A stretch of 64,000 bases of DNA, taken from NCBI RefSeq assembly GCF_032854445.1, contig NC_088295.1, positions 6,202,501 to 6,266,500 of the forward strand, read 5' to 3'. Origin of the DNA: Liolophura sinensis (lineage: Eukaryota > Mollusca > Polyplacophora > Chitonida > Chitonidae). Made by a program: the position numbers and the translations under genes. Positions 1 to 11,434 of the stretch are shown in pieces; position 1 is the stretch's first letter, and every line of letters starts with the position of its first letter. A model generated the notes under the pieces. The model did no database searches and was not told the origin of the DNA. It was given only the letters and a program-made list of their open reading frames with translations.

Positions 1-601
1 TTGTTGCAGACCATCGCACGTATTATCGGAGAGAAAGCCAGCAAGGGAAATGCGACATGGAATACGGCGTTAGGCACAAATCAAATAACACGCAGATATT
101 TGATATCTGATAGGTTTTCGTATCTGTTTTATGTTATTATTATGACCGCTATACATGACTCAAGGTAGCTTTGACACACTTCTGATATTCACTATGCTAC
201 TGATATTTCTTGTGCATTTCTGAAGTTTACATCTCTTGATTAGGGTAGTCTTCAATTAATTCTTGTGCGTGTTTTCTGAAAACATTGCCGATGGTGTATT
301 TTACAATCCCAAGTTATGCTGAGCGACCAATATGGTGTGTTTAACCCTAAGTAAACGAACCCGAACATTGCATGCGTGGACGGGAACGATAATTCAAGAG
401 TAAGAACAAATGCGCTTTGTCTGTACACGCAATTATCTGTTTTACTGCAATCTTTACAGAAGCACACAATCAATAGTCTATGTGAAGATATCTCTTATCC
501 CTTAAACACGACTCGAAGAAGCATGAATCAGATAATACTCGGTCATACTTGGACAGACACTTTTTCGTGCTATACATTTGTCTCGCATGACCTTGACTTA
601 C
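1..601. other. Probable intron of gene A, no feature recognised
   Basis: The minus-strand exon ending at 602 has a good donor (CCAAG then GTAAGT) that points left, so this stretch should be intron of gene A. I found no further amino-terminal-domain exon and no array in it. Confidence 0.5.
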
Positions 602-760
602 CTTGGATGTGCAATGACCCAAGGTCATCAGTGTCCTTTTGATCCCACACAATCCGTATCTGAACGTCTACCTGGTTTGTATCTGATTGAAGCATTTCAT
701 TGACCACATGCTCCACTGTGTGCCGACGAAACTGGCTGACGTTGCCTGTGTATAGCACAC
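602..760 (-). CDS. Gene A, amino-terminal-domain exon (iGluR/IR family, partial gene)
   Basis: A 159-bp minus-strand exon. It starts after acceptor GATAG and ends at donor GTAAGT, with phase 1 at both ends. It encodes about 52 residues beginning GVLYTGNVSQF and ending LGSLHIQ. The first residues match the first beta strand of an ionotropic glutamate receptor amino-terminal domain; exon 2 of gene B starts GVIYDGG with the same entry and exit phases. The exon therefore looks like exon 2 of a fourth receptor gene reading leftwards out of the window. Its signal-peptide exon was not found and could be thousands of bases to the right; exon 3 must lie left of 602 or beyond the edge. An isolated exon relic is also possible. 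The family call rests on position, phase and the short motif only. Confidence 0.72.
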
Positions 761-1189
761 CTATCAGTAGAGTTAAATGGGGTAAACCATTAGCATTCAA
801 AAGGAACGGTGATAACCGGTGTACAACTTTTGTCACTGTGCAACATGAACTACATGCAACTACCTTATCGCCCTGATATATATATTAAGTGGAAACACAG
901 CCCAAATTTCCCGTCATATGCGCTGTCAAAAATGTGGTGCTAGTACCATAAAATACTGTTACTATACAAAATGAGATATAGGTCTTTATCTAGAAATTTC
1001 TGTTTACCTGTTTAATATTTAATTGATGTTTAAGGCTCAGAATTCAGAATTTTTTTCTTTGCAAGATGGTAGTCACTAGAAGTAACCGAAGTTCCTGGGA
1101 TAAACCACCCACATTGTGAGAGTTACTGACAAACTTCCCCGCGTGTAAGACACAGATTTGGACGCCACGCAGGTGTAAGACTTTCGTAT

Positions 1190-1955
1190 AAGAGTGCCAG
1201 TGCCTATAATCTGCGTTCCGCACAGGATCTTAGGGGGGGCGTATGAGCTTTGTGCTTCGTTTAAGATTTTCCAAGGCAGTGTCTGTGATTTGCGTTCCGC
1301 ATAGGATCTTAGGTGGGAGTATTAGAGCTTTGTGCTTCGTACAAGATCCTCAGTGGCTGTGATCTGCGCTCCGCATAGGATCCCAAGTAAGAGTATTTGT
1401 GATCTGCGCTCCGCATAGGACCCTAAGTGGGGGTATTTGTGATCTGCGCTCCGCATAAGATCCTAAGTGGGAGTATTTGTGATCTGCGCTCCGCATAGGA
1501 CCCTAAGTGGGAGTATTTGTGATCTGCGCTCCGCATAAGATCCTAAGAGGTAATATCAGAGCTTTGTGCTTCGTGCAGGATACTCAGAGGCAGTGTCTGT
1601 GATCTGTGTTCCGCATAGAATCCTAGGTGGGAGTATCAGAGCTTTGTGCTTCGTACAAGATCCTCAGTGGCTGTGATCTGCGCTCCGCATAGGATCCCAA
1701 GTACGAGTATTTGTGATCTGTGGAGGATCCTCAGTGGCACTGTCCGTGATATGCGTTCCTCATAGGATCCTAAGTGGGAGTATCAGAGATTTGTACTTCG
1801 TAAAAGATCCTCAGTGACAGTGTCTGTGATATGCGCTCCATATAGGCCCCTAAGTGGGAGTATCAGAGCTTTGTGCTTCGTACAAGATCCTCAGTGGCAG
1901 TATATGTGATCTGTGTTCCGCATAGGATCCTCTAAGTAGGAGTACGTGTGATGTG
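1190..1955. repeat. Minisatellite, ~40-bp unit in two alternating types
   Basis: About 19 imperfect units. One type carries ATCTGCGCTCCGCATAGGAT, the other GCTTTGTGCTTCGTACAAGA, and both are followed by CCTAAGTGGGAGTAT or CCTCAGTGGCAGTGT. The two types alternate in part of the array, giving about 80-bp higher-order units. No gene is seen inside. Confidence 0.9.
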
Positions 1956-2780
1956 TGCTCTGTATAGACTTCTCAGTGTGGGTAGTAGAGCTGTTTGCTC
2001 CATATAGACTTCTCAGTGTGGGCTGTAAAGCTGTGTGTTCCGCACAGACTTCTCAGTCTGTGTATTAGACCTGTTTGTTCCGTATAGACTTCTCCGTGTG
2101 GGTAGTAGAGTTTTTTTTTTTCGTATAGACTTCTCAGTGTGATTAGTAGAGCTGTACCGACTTCTCAGTGTGGGCATTAGGGCTATTTGCTCCGTACAGA
2201 CTTCTCAGTGTGAGTAATAGAGCTGTTTGTTCTATATAGACGTTTCAGTGTGGGTAGTAGAGCTGTTTGCTCCATATAGACTTCTCAGTGTGAGTAGTAG
2301 AGCTGTTTGCTCCGTATCGACTGCTCAGTGTGGGCATTAAATCTGTTTGTTCCGTATAGACTTCTCAGTGTGGGCATTAGAGCTGTTTGTTCCGTATAGA
2401 CTTCTCAGTGTAGGTAGTAGAGCTGTTTGTTCCGTATAGACTTCTCAGTGTGGACAGTAGAGCTGTTTGTTCCGTACAGACTTCTCAGTGTGGGTAATAG
2501 AGCTGTTTGTTCTTCATAGACTTCTCAGTGTAGGTAGTAGAGCTGTTTGTTCCGTATAGATTTCTCAGTGTGGGTAATAGAGCTGTTTGTTCCGCATACA
2601 CTTCTCAGTGTGGGCAGTAGAGCTGTTTGTTCCGTATATACTTCTCAGTGTGGGTAGTAGAGCTGCTTGTTCCTTATTCTGGGGGATGGACGCTGTATGT
2701 TCATATAATAACCTCAGTGTGGACACCGGTATTGTAGCGGTAGAGCTGAGTGTGGGTATTAGAGCTATTTGTTACATATA
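1956..2780. repeat. Minisatellite, ~38-bp unit
   Basis: About 21 units built around GAGCTGTTTGTTCCGTATAG and ACTTCTCAGTGTGGGTAGTA. It directly continues the 1.2-2.0 kb array and shares the TTCCGYATAG and CTCAGTG words, so the two are probably one array that diverged into two unit types. A 64-codon reading frame inside is a by-product of the repeat. Confidence 0.9.
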
Positions 2781-3606
2781 GGGATCCTAAGTGTTAGTGT
2801 TGGGGATTTCTGCTCCGTCAACACAAGTAGATGGGTAGCTGAGATCGTGCATAGATCGACTGTGTGAGCATTGGGGGTTTTGTGCTAAGTACGGGCAGTT
2901 CTGACTGTCCAGGGAGCCTCAACCCCGAGTCAGTGTGTATATTGCAGCTGTGCACATTACAGGGTACTACGGTAAAATATGCTCGTGGGCTTGTATTTTA
3001 TTTGTTTACTTGCCTATCGCCAAACTCAAGAAAACGCTTGTGACCACTAGGCCACGAACCGCTCCCCAGTGGGCTTAATAAGGATCGTAAATATATGAAC
3101 TGATGTGAACAGTTGCTCAAACCAACATTACTCATCTGACAAAATAGTTTGGTGATGACTATATTCTGTGACTAGGTTAAAATCAAATAATATTCTTTAT
3201 CTATAAGACAAAAAAATATTCTTAATCGAGTATGTCACCAAATGTGTATTATATATCCATAGATGTTCAGGCGTAGGTCTTTGGACTTGTCTCTTGGCAG
3301 GAGGCGGAGGATTTGGTCGTATTGTTAAGCCTGTAGCCAGCCCTTCAGAAACTGTAATTTTATACTTGCATGATTGACAGTTCTTATGTCCAAACCAACA
3401 CCAATAACAAAGAAGGTTTAAAGCAATCAAAATTTTGAACGATAAAATTTTAGAAAATTTTAGAAAAAAACAAAAGATCAAGAAAAAAATGATTAATGGT
3501 AGTTTTACCTCAAGAAATCTAAGCACTTCGATCTGTCTGAAAACACATGGAGGGGTATGTCACTGTGAATTAATGTGCATTTAGCCGACTTTGTACGGCT
3601 ACAAAA
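2781..3606. other. No gene or element recognised
   Basis: AT-rich non-coding DNA between an array and a SINE. The longest minus frame (109 codons) is low-complexity F/L/K sequence from A/T runs and has no family signature. Confidence 0.5.
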
Positions 3607-3900
3607 CCTGGTACTAAATTTATTTATTTATTTATATGATTGGTGTTTTACGCCGTACTCAAGAATATTTCTCTTATGGGGCGGAGGCCAGCATTATGGT
3701 GGGAGGAAACCGGGCACAGCCCGGGGGAAACTCACAAACATCCGCAGGTTGCCGATAGACCTTATCACGTACAGCGGGAGAGGAAGCCAGCATGAGCTGG
3801 GCTTTGACCCACAGCGATCGCATTGGTGAGAGACTCCTAAGTCATTACGCTGTGCTAGCGCGCTAACCAACTGAGCCGCGAAGACCCCCCTGGTACTAAA
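3607..3900 (-). mobile_element. tRNA-derived SINE, complete, with 12-bp target-site duplication
   Basis: The element body (about 3619-3888) reads on the minus strand. Its head carries tRNA-like internal promoter words, GGCTCAGTTGGTTAGCGCG (box A) and GGGTCAAAGCCC (box B). A conserved body follows, including TTCCTCCCACCATAATGCTG and GAAATATTCTTGAGTACGGC, and it ends in an ATAAATAAAT tail. It is flanked by the perfect direct repeat CCTGGTACTAAA at 3607-3618 and 3889-3900. The duplication and intact boxes suggest a fairly recent insertion. SINEs encode nothing and rely on a LINE partner. I recall similar elements from molluscs but cannot name the family. Confidence 0.9.
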
Positions 3901-5339
3901 GGTCTCAGTTTCAACAGAGTGAAGTTGGAGAAAAATTCTTTCCGTTTTCTGGAGGAGATTATAAAAATATAAATAGAAAATCTATCGACGGCTGCCCGGA
4001 GGCCTCGTCAGTGACCAGATGCTGATGTTGTTGTTGTTCGGATGTATTTGAAAGCATTTCTACATGAGCAAATAATTTTTAATCATTTGAGTAAAAGTTT
4101 TCACTCACCTAATGTGCTCACTTCTGCTTTGATGACTCCAAGGGATAAAATCATGAGACTGAAGATCAGGCGGGCAGAAGGTAACCTCTTTTTTCCCGAT
4201 GTTTCACAGGTGAGCATGTTTGATTACGTTTATGATTCAATCAGGTGTATTGCAGGCACAGTCTGGTGACCTGTTAGCGCGATTGGCTGGACAGGGACGC
4301 GTGCACCTTTCCGATGGGGCATTCACCGAGGACTTTTCTCACAGATCTGTAAGACATCTATAATTCATCCACATATTGATCTCCGAACAACTCATAGCCC
4401 ATGGTGCCTGCATCGGCATCTTTAGCTTCCCGATAACATGTAATATTTTTTTCTATAACCGACATTTGTTTTACAGATACACGGAAATATAAAATTTGTC
4501 TCATTAATTAGGCAATACGGTTTAGTGACATGTAACATTTCAACATTAACAATATCTGAATAAGAACGCTATATGATGGTGAACTTTAGTAATAGCATGG
4601 GAGTAGCGCGAGGTTCCTCGAATGATGTCACCTCACATGCGTGTGTCTTCAAACGCATTAAAGTGAAGAACACCTTAAATAAAGTCAACGTTAGTAGTAA
4701 GCATCAGTGAAAACTATATAAAAAGCTACCTGCTATTATATTTTTAGATTACTTTTTGGCTAAATAAAATGCTGCTAAATGTTTCAGTTGTGTTGTGGTT
4801 TTTCACCGTAGCTGTGGCGCCAGTAATGTGTGCGGCGCGTTTATTTCTGTTATTATTTTGTTCCAATCTCTACTCACGCAAAACAAAAACCAATTTCAGT
4901 TTTAAAAAGTTTGGTGTTTTTATCGAATTTTTGTGACCTAATTTGACCCAAACGGCCCACCGTAGAATTCACACATACGTGTAAGGTTTGAAATTACACA
5001 GGTCAAGGTTACAAGTTCTTTACATTACACCAGTCAAGGTCACAAGAACTCCAGCCAAATGCGAAAATAAAAGTTGAAAACACCTGTTAACACCAGTGGC
5101 ACCCAAGATTATTTATATGGGCCAAAACTCCACCATGGAATCCAAACGAAGAAAAAACCTTTTTTTTTTCTTTTGCTTTAAATATCTATTTCTAACTGAA
5201 ACTAAAGAAATGGAAGCATGAAACACATAAAATTTCATAACCTAAAATAAATAGCTCCACTGTAATTTTCACTACATGACATAAAAATAGCCTTATCGCT
5301 ATAACCTTATATATAACAAATTCATTCACATGACGCAAT
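3901..5339. other. No gene recognised
   Basis: Non-coding. A plus-strand start at 4769 opens about 55 codons with a hydrophobic, signal-like beginning (MLLNVSVVLWFFTVAVA), but no downstream exon or family match supports it. I leave it uncalled. Confidence 0.45.
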
Positions 5340-5560
5340 GACCCAGGAGCTTCCCACCAATGCGGTCGCTGTCAGTTCAAGTCCTGCCCACACTGGTTTC
5401 CTCTCAACCCGTGTGTAGAAAGGTCTGTCAGCAAACCTGCCGATGGTCGTGAGTTTCCATCGTTTCTGCCCGGTTATCTCTCACCATAATGCTGTGTACC
5501 GTCGTATAAGTGAAATATTCTTAGGAACGACGTAAAATACCAAAGAAATAAATTAATGAA
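5340..5560 (+). mobile_element. SINE copy, same family, plus orientation, 5' truncated
   Basis: Reads CACCATAATGCTGTGTACCG, then GTGAAATATTCTTAGGAACG, ending in AAATAAATTAATG. These are diverged versions of the SINE body and tail at 3.6 kb. Box A is missing or degraded; the CAGTTCAAGTCC segment resembles box B. Confidence 0.8.
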
Positions 5561-6695
5561 TCCATTTGTTCAAGGATAGAACTGCTTTTCACGTTAATTT
5601 ATGTTAGGTTTAAAAGAAAAACAGGAAAATTCGTTTCTGTAAAACGTAGTCGGTATCTGTAATCTTGCCATAGTTCTGTATAATGTAAGAATGAATGTAA
5701 GAACGATTATGGTTTAAGGCCACATCGGCTCTGTGTCAGCGAGTAGAATGTGAGAGTTTGGGGGAAAAGACTGGCCAATATGTATATAGCTGGTCTTTTT
5801 CATAAAGGCGGAGCCTTCGTCATGTTGGCAAGCCAAGAATGGAAGATAACAAAGTACACAGTGTTAACATTAACCAAATTATGCTGTAGATTACAACCAT
5901 TTTTGGATAATTAGGCCGTAGTGTTCCATAAAATTCTATTCTTACATTTTGCCAGTAGTCACGTGTTCGCATGAATTTATTTTTGACTTTGTTTTACAAC
6001 ATAGTCGTCATGTAATTGTTAATTTCCTAAAATACTGATTATAATTAGATCACGAGAAGATTTTTTGAGGTTTTGGTCTGAGGTGAGTCAATCGTTTGCA
6101 AGTCAAGGGTAATAACTCGTCATTGGCGAACATGCCACAATGTCATGTGACACGATGGTAGCGCATGCAGTTATTTTAACACTGGTACAATGCCGAATAA
6201 ACTTCCATCAGCCAATATTCATTTCTGCTACATAAAGGTTACATCTGATCAGGACGTACTTTGAGAGGCCAAAAACTGACGGGGGAGGTATAATGCCACA
6301 GAATTAATGCGATCCATATTGCCTTTAAACTATGGTCAATATACGGTATATCAAAGAGAAAACAGAAAATTACGACAGGTATTTTTTAATGACTGTATTT
6401 TCCATAAAACTGTGTAACCAGTTCCAGAAAGTATCATATCAGAAATGTAAAATAAATTCTAAGTATCCGATAAAATGTTTTTATGCATCAATTAGGCTAA
6501 CAATGGGAAATATAGGGAGACAACAGAAGCATGGACAATAACACTCTTAATGAACACTTTGTCCTAAACAAAACATCCATTAAACCTTTGTTTAATATAC
6601 CTGAGGCTATTCAACAGCTAGCGTAAATTGCTATTCTGCAACCACTACCAGTAATGTAAAAAAATAAATAAAGAGCGCATGTATCATGCTATGAA
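5561..6695. other. No gene recognised
   Basis: AT-rich unique sequence. The only frame (69 codons, plus, from 6332) has no recognisable domain. Confidence 0.45.
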
Positions 6696-7332
6696 TATGA
6701 AAAATACATGAAGACATAGTTTACAGCGGTCAGTCAGTGACAAAAATATATAAAGGCAAAGTTTATAGTGGTCAGTCATTGACAAAAATACATGAAGACA
6801 TAGTTTACAGCGGTCAGTCAGTGACAAAAATACATGAAGGCAAAGTTTACAGTGCTCAGTCACTGACAAAAATACACGAAGGCAAAGTTTACAGTGGTCA
6901 ATCACTGACAAAAAACATGAAGGCAAAGTTTACAATGGTCAGTCACTGACAAAAATACATAAAGGCAAAGTTTACAGTGGTCAGTCACTGACAAAAAACA
7001 TGAAGGCAAAGTTTACAATGGTCAGTCACTGACAAAAATACATAAAGGCAAAGTTTACAATGGTCAGTCACTGACAAAAATACATAAAGGCAAAGTTTAC
7101 AGTGCTCAGTCACTGACAAAGATACATGAAGGCATAGTTTACAGTGGTCAATCACTGACAAAAAACATGAAGGCAAAGTTTACAATGGTCAGTCACTGAC
7201 AAAAATACATAAAGGCAAAGTTTACAATGGTCAGTCACTGACAAAAACACATAAGGGCATAGTTGACAGTGGTCAGTCAGTGACAAAAATACATGAAGGC
7301 AAAGTTTACAGTGGTCAGTCACCGACACAATG
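6696..7332. repeat. Minisatellite, ~42-bp unit
   Basis: About 15 units of ATGAAGGCAAAGTTTACAGT followed by GGTCAGTCACTGACAAAAAT. The unit holds a near-palindrome, GTCAGTCACTGAC. Because 42 is a multiple of three, it stays open on both strands; these frames are not genes. Confidence 0.92.
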
Positions 7333-9429
7333 AAAGAGCGACAAGTCACTGAGACATTAAGTAAAGGAGGCCCTATTTCAAATCACCGTTAAGGTTGGCA
7401 ACGGGGAAAACAAAATCCTTAGTTGAAGTTTAATCTTTTAAGACTAATTTAATGAACAAAATTAGAATCACGATCTCTAAAAAATTATATATAATTTTAC
7501 CGGGTAGACATTTTCCAGCGATGTCGGAAAAACGAGTGTTTGTAATATCCGATGCATTAGAGGTCAAAACCAAGAACTTTTTACTTGATTTCAGTTGTTT
7601 CTAGATCCTCTTTCATAAATAATAATCGCATACTTGATCAGTCTTTGCACGTGGTGCATAGAGTCGGTACAATAGCAGCATGATACAGAGTCAGCATATA
7701 CACTGTGTGGCGACGGGCAGATGTGGTGCAGTGGCTTTATGCCTAGTATATATGTCTCCCTCACATCAAAGGCTCTGTCACAACACTTACGTACACCATG
7801 TGGTGTATATAGGTAGTTGATTACCGCTTATAAACCTGCATGGTAAGGTAACATCTTGCTCACGACTAACGCCATATACATACGTAGCCTAGGCCTTTCG
7901 CCTAACCTAGGCCCACATACATATATGCCTTCAATGTAGTTAAAGCACAGATGTTTTTACGTAATTCAACTGTAAATGCCAGAAGTCATCTGTATATATT
8001 GATGTATTTTAATAAACGTTATTTCAAGAGAATATGACCAACTTAGACAAATCACATGGTGTTTGACGGTCGTACGTACCTAACTTTGGTTAAATCGCAC
8101 CAAACCCATGTAACGTGTATTCAACGATGGTCAAGTCATTTGAAGTAAAATGATTTAAAAATGATCTAATAATTTAAATTAACTACACCCTAATATAACT
8201 TCCTATCACTAAAGTCATTTACTTCTAGATCTAGATGGTTTGTTCTAGAAATTTCACCAAGATGGCCCCTTGATTTTTAGTGATGGAAATAGGGCTCGTG
8301 GAATCCCATTGACTCACGAATATAAATTTATGATATATGCATGGATACAAACGAATGATGAATCTTCTTGTTCTGCTGTTACATTTACTCACCGCCCTTA
8401 CTGATTTCCCATTTGGTTTATTTTATTGGTATAGTGTGTCTTTATGTCTGTTGACAATATATTTGGCGTAAACTATTATTTGATTATCGCAGTAAAAATA
8501 TTTCGTCGCTGTTATTCCATAATATTTGGAAAATACAAATTTATAGAGGGCGGCTTGAGAACGTATTCGGCATCTACTTCTGTTCTTATAACCATGTATA
8601 GGTGAATGTATATTTGAAAAATATGATGTAATGTTTATTTGTCCCAATCAAGCAGCACCAAAACTCAGGCCTGTTTCTTCATTCGAATGTATGGGTCATA
8701 TTTGAAGGAATGTAGTGTATGTACAAATTTCAGGTACTCTTAAGAAAGAGTTTGTCACCTCGGTTTACAAATAAGATGATGAACAGTGGGGCGTTGATAC
8801 ATAAATTCATAGAAAAATTCAGATCAGTGCCACTCAATCAAGTCAGACTTGCTAGAATGTGGGCCTAATGAAATGAGGCCTCGCTGTGGTGTACACTATA
8901 AATGTAAACAGACAACAAGATAAAAGATGTCAGTCCAAGTATGTTCAACTTGAATGTCTGGTAAAACTCTGATGCCAAGGGTAATGATCGCTAGCTAAAA
9001 TATGGCAGTCAAAACACTACCAGTACACAGTGTACAGTCTAGGCTAGATTAGCTACGGAGTTCGTTGTGTCCGAGGAAGATGCGATTTGTGTCATTGTGT
9101 AGGTCTATAGACAACGATCAACTAGTCCACGTGACAGACTAAGTGTTGCTTAGATGTATTTGGTATGATTGATGTATATATTGTATATATATTTGGGCAT
9201 ATACCTACAGCACACCTCTGCTAATGCTAACTGCAGGTTTGTGTTGTTGTTGCACTGGTCACATGAACCACGTGCGTCACTTCTGTTTTAGAAATTAGTT
9301 CCATAATCTCTTAAATTAAAACTCATTTGTGTGTGCCCGGGTTTTGTCTTCATCAAAAATAAGATCTAGAAACAACTGATATCAAATCAAAAATCGTTGA
9401 TCTTGTCCTTTAATACGAGTACATAAATA
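7333..9429. other. No gene recognised; one short inverted repeat
   Basis: Unique AT-rich DNA. Around 7888-7915 a short inverted repeat built on GCCTAGGC and CCTAGGC words could fold as a hairpin. No exon with splice sites and a family motif was found. Confidence 0.45.
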
Positions 9430-9665
9430 AGACAAGAGTGGTAAATAGCTGACATAACATAAGAGCAGTTAATCACTAACAAAACATAAAAATTGCAAAT
9501 CACTGACACACCACAAAAATGAGCAATCAAAGGCATACCATAAAAATGGTTAATCACTAATATACCATTTAAATGTTCAATTGCTATTACATACTATAAG
9601 AATTACCAGTTACTAACATGCCATAAAAATATGGCATTTTCCATACCAAAAATGGTGAACCACTC
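9430..9665. repeat. Degenerate ~30-bp tandem repeat
   Basis: Seven to eight poorly kept units of the form AATCACTAACACACCATAAA then AATG. Unit lengths vary, so this looks like an old decayed array. Confidence 0.7.
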
Positions 9666-9955
9666 ACACAACATAAGGAAGTTGGTAGAAAATGTTGGCT
9701 ATACATTTATGTATTTCTATGAACATTTGCATAACGTTTTTGATACAAGCTAAACTGGTGTTAGAAGTAATGTTCCAGGACGTGGCTATCAAAACCGAGG
9801 CGTTTATACAAATTATTCCAGGTAGATTTACGTATAGTATATGTGTAAAACTGGACAACGTTCTCATTTAGTGTATTTGTTTTTAAACAACGGCGGTTTC
9901 CACAATTCCCTTGATGGAATAATCTGGCGTGAACCTTGTCGGTTTATACATGCAA
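9666..9955. other. No gene recognised
   Basis: Short unique spacer between two arrays. Confidence 0.4.
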
Positions 9956-10730
9956 AATAGTCATGGGTGAATGTTAGCAGATTTAGTAGGTAACATCAGA
10001 ATAGTTGGTGTGAACGTTGGTCCTTTTTACAGGTAACGCCAGGGTAAAGATGGAAGCTGGCAGCTTTACAGATAATGTTAGAATAGAGATGGGCGTTGGC
10101 CCCCTTTGCAGACAGGCCTAATGTCATCGTATAGATAGACGTTGGCAGGTTTTACATGTAACGTCAAATAGAGATGGGCGTTGGAAGCTTTTACAGATAA
10201 CGTACTGCCAGAGTAGAGATGGACGTTGGCAGTGTTGAAGGTAATGTCAAAATAGAGATGGGGGTTGACGGCTTTTACTCGTAATGTCAGAGTGGAAATG
10301 GACGTTGGCAGCTTTGAAAACAATGTCAGAATAGAAAAGGAGGTTGACAGCTTTTACACGTAATGTTAGAGTAGAGATGGACCTTGGCAGGTTTGAAAAC
10401 AATGTCAGAATAGAGAAGGAGGTTGACAGCTTTTACACGTAATGTTAGAGTAGAGATGGACGTTGGCAGGTTTGAAAACAATGTCAGAATAGAGAAGGAG
10501 GTTGACAGCTTTTACACGTAATGTTAGAGTAGAGATGGACGTTGGCAGGTTTTACACGTAATGTAAGAGTAGAGATGGACGTTGGCAGGTTTTACACATA
10601 ATGTTAGAGTAGAGATGGACGTTGGCGGATTTTAACCTAATGTTAGAGTAGAGATGGACGTTGGCAGTTCAACACCTAATGTTAGAGTAGAGATGGACTT
10701 TGGCAGGTTTTACACCAAATGTTAGAATGG
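9956..10730. repeat. Minisatellite, ~40-bp unit
   Basis: About 18 units of GTTGGCAGGTTTTACACGTA then ATGTTAGAGTAGAGATGGAC. The left third is more diverged than the middle, where adjacent units are nearly identical and form an 80-bp dimer with a TTTGAAAACAATGTCAGAAT variant. Confidence 0.92.
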
Positions 10731-11022
10731 GTTCGGGGTAGCAATGGCAACGTTCACATCAGAATAATTAGTATAGATCCACTTTAGGTCAACAGCAATC
10801 AAGGAAATGCCCCAAATCCTTGAACCATGAACATTTTAATAATAAGTATTTTTTGCAACAACAGGCCACAAAACTTCTGATCCCCTATTCTACAAATCGA
10901 CCACAGGCAAGGTTGACTGTAACTATCAGGCTACCACATGTCTATTTATTGCACATGCGCAATTCGTGTTATTAGGTCCAAGACTTGCCTCCTGGTGAAA
11001 GGGAACTGATTGTACACTTCCA
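10731..11022. other. No gene recognised
   Basis: Unique spacer between the 40-bp array and the fold-back element. Confidence 0.4.
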
Positions 11023-11434
11023 TACGGTGGCCCATATACGACATTTTCCTTTTTTCTTAACTTTTGTAACTTTTTCTTATGTTTTCACCTGGTTGGAAAC
11101 TCGCGTGATGCAAGAAGCCTCGTTCTCGTTTCCATGGACAGAATGATGATGAAGTACAACATGTAAGAACTTCAGCATGACGGAGAAAGGCGTGGAGGAG
11201 ATAAGCCACTCGGACCTCAGCACGACCTCCCTATAAAATGTCCCGAAAACTTTATCTGTAGTCAAAATGATTTCATCTTCCATTTTCCGCCGTTTTTTGA
11301 CCAGAACGAGGCATTTGGTATGACGTGAGTTTTCACTTGGGTGAAAACTTTCTCACCTTTTCACCCAAGTGTAAACCTAAGAAAAAGTTGTAGAAGTTAA
11401 GAAAAAATAAAAATGTCGTATATGGGCCACCGTA
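11023..11434. mobile_element. Fold-back MITE with ~115-bp terminal inverted repeats
   Basis: The left end begins TACGGTGGCCCATATACGAC and the right end is its reverse complement, ending GTCGTATATGGGCCACCGTA. The inverted match continues inward through TTTTCTTAACTT and a CCTCGTTCT word for roughly 115 bases per side. The flanks share CTTCCA on both sides (11017-11022 and 11435-11440), possibly one or two bases longer, as a target-site duplication. The interior has no transposase frame, so this is a non-autonomous DNA transposon. The superfamily is uncertain; a 6-8-bp duplication could fit a hAT- or P-like source. Confidence 0.87.

Noticed and set aside
1190-2780. CRISPR-like array of repeats and spacers
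   Set aside because: Head-to-tail minisatellite without constant repeats separated by unique spacers, in an animal nuclear genome.
3836-3890. tRNA gene candidate
   Set aside because: Box A and box B words belong to the SINE head; the acceptor stem and anticodon arm do not form a proper tRNA.
4769-4940. Plus-strand hydrophobic start resembling a signal peptide
   Set aside because: About 55 codons only, ends in low-complexity sequence, and no downstream exon continues it.
6684-7349. Cys-rich minus frames (LSVTDHCKLCLHVF repeats)
   Set aside because: By-product of the 42-bp array; the repeated Cys pattern is a translation artefact.
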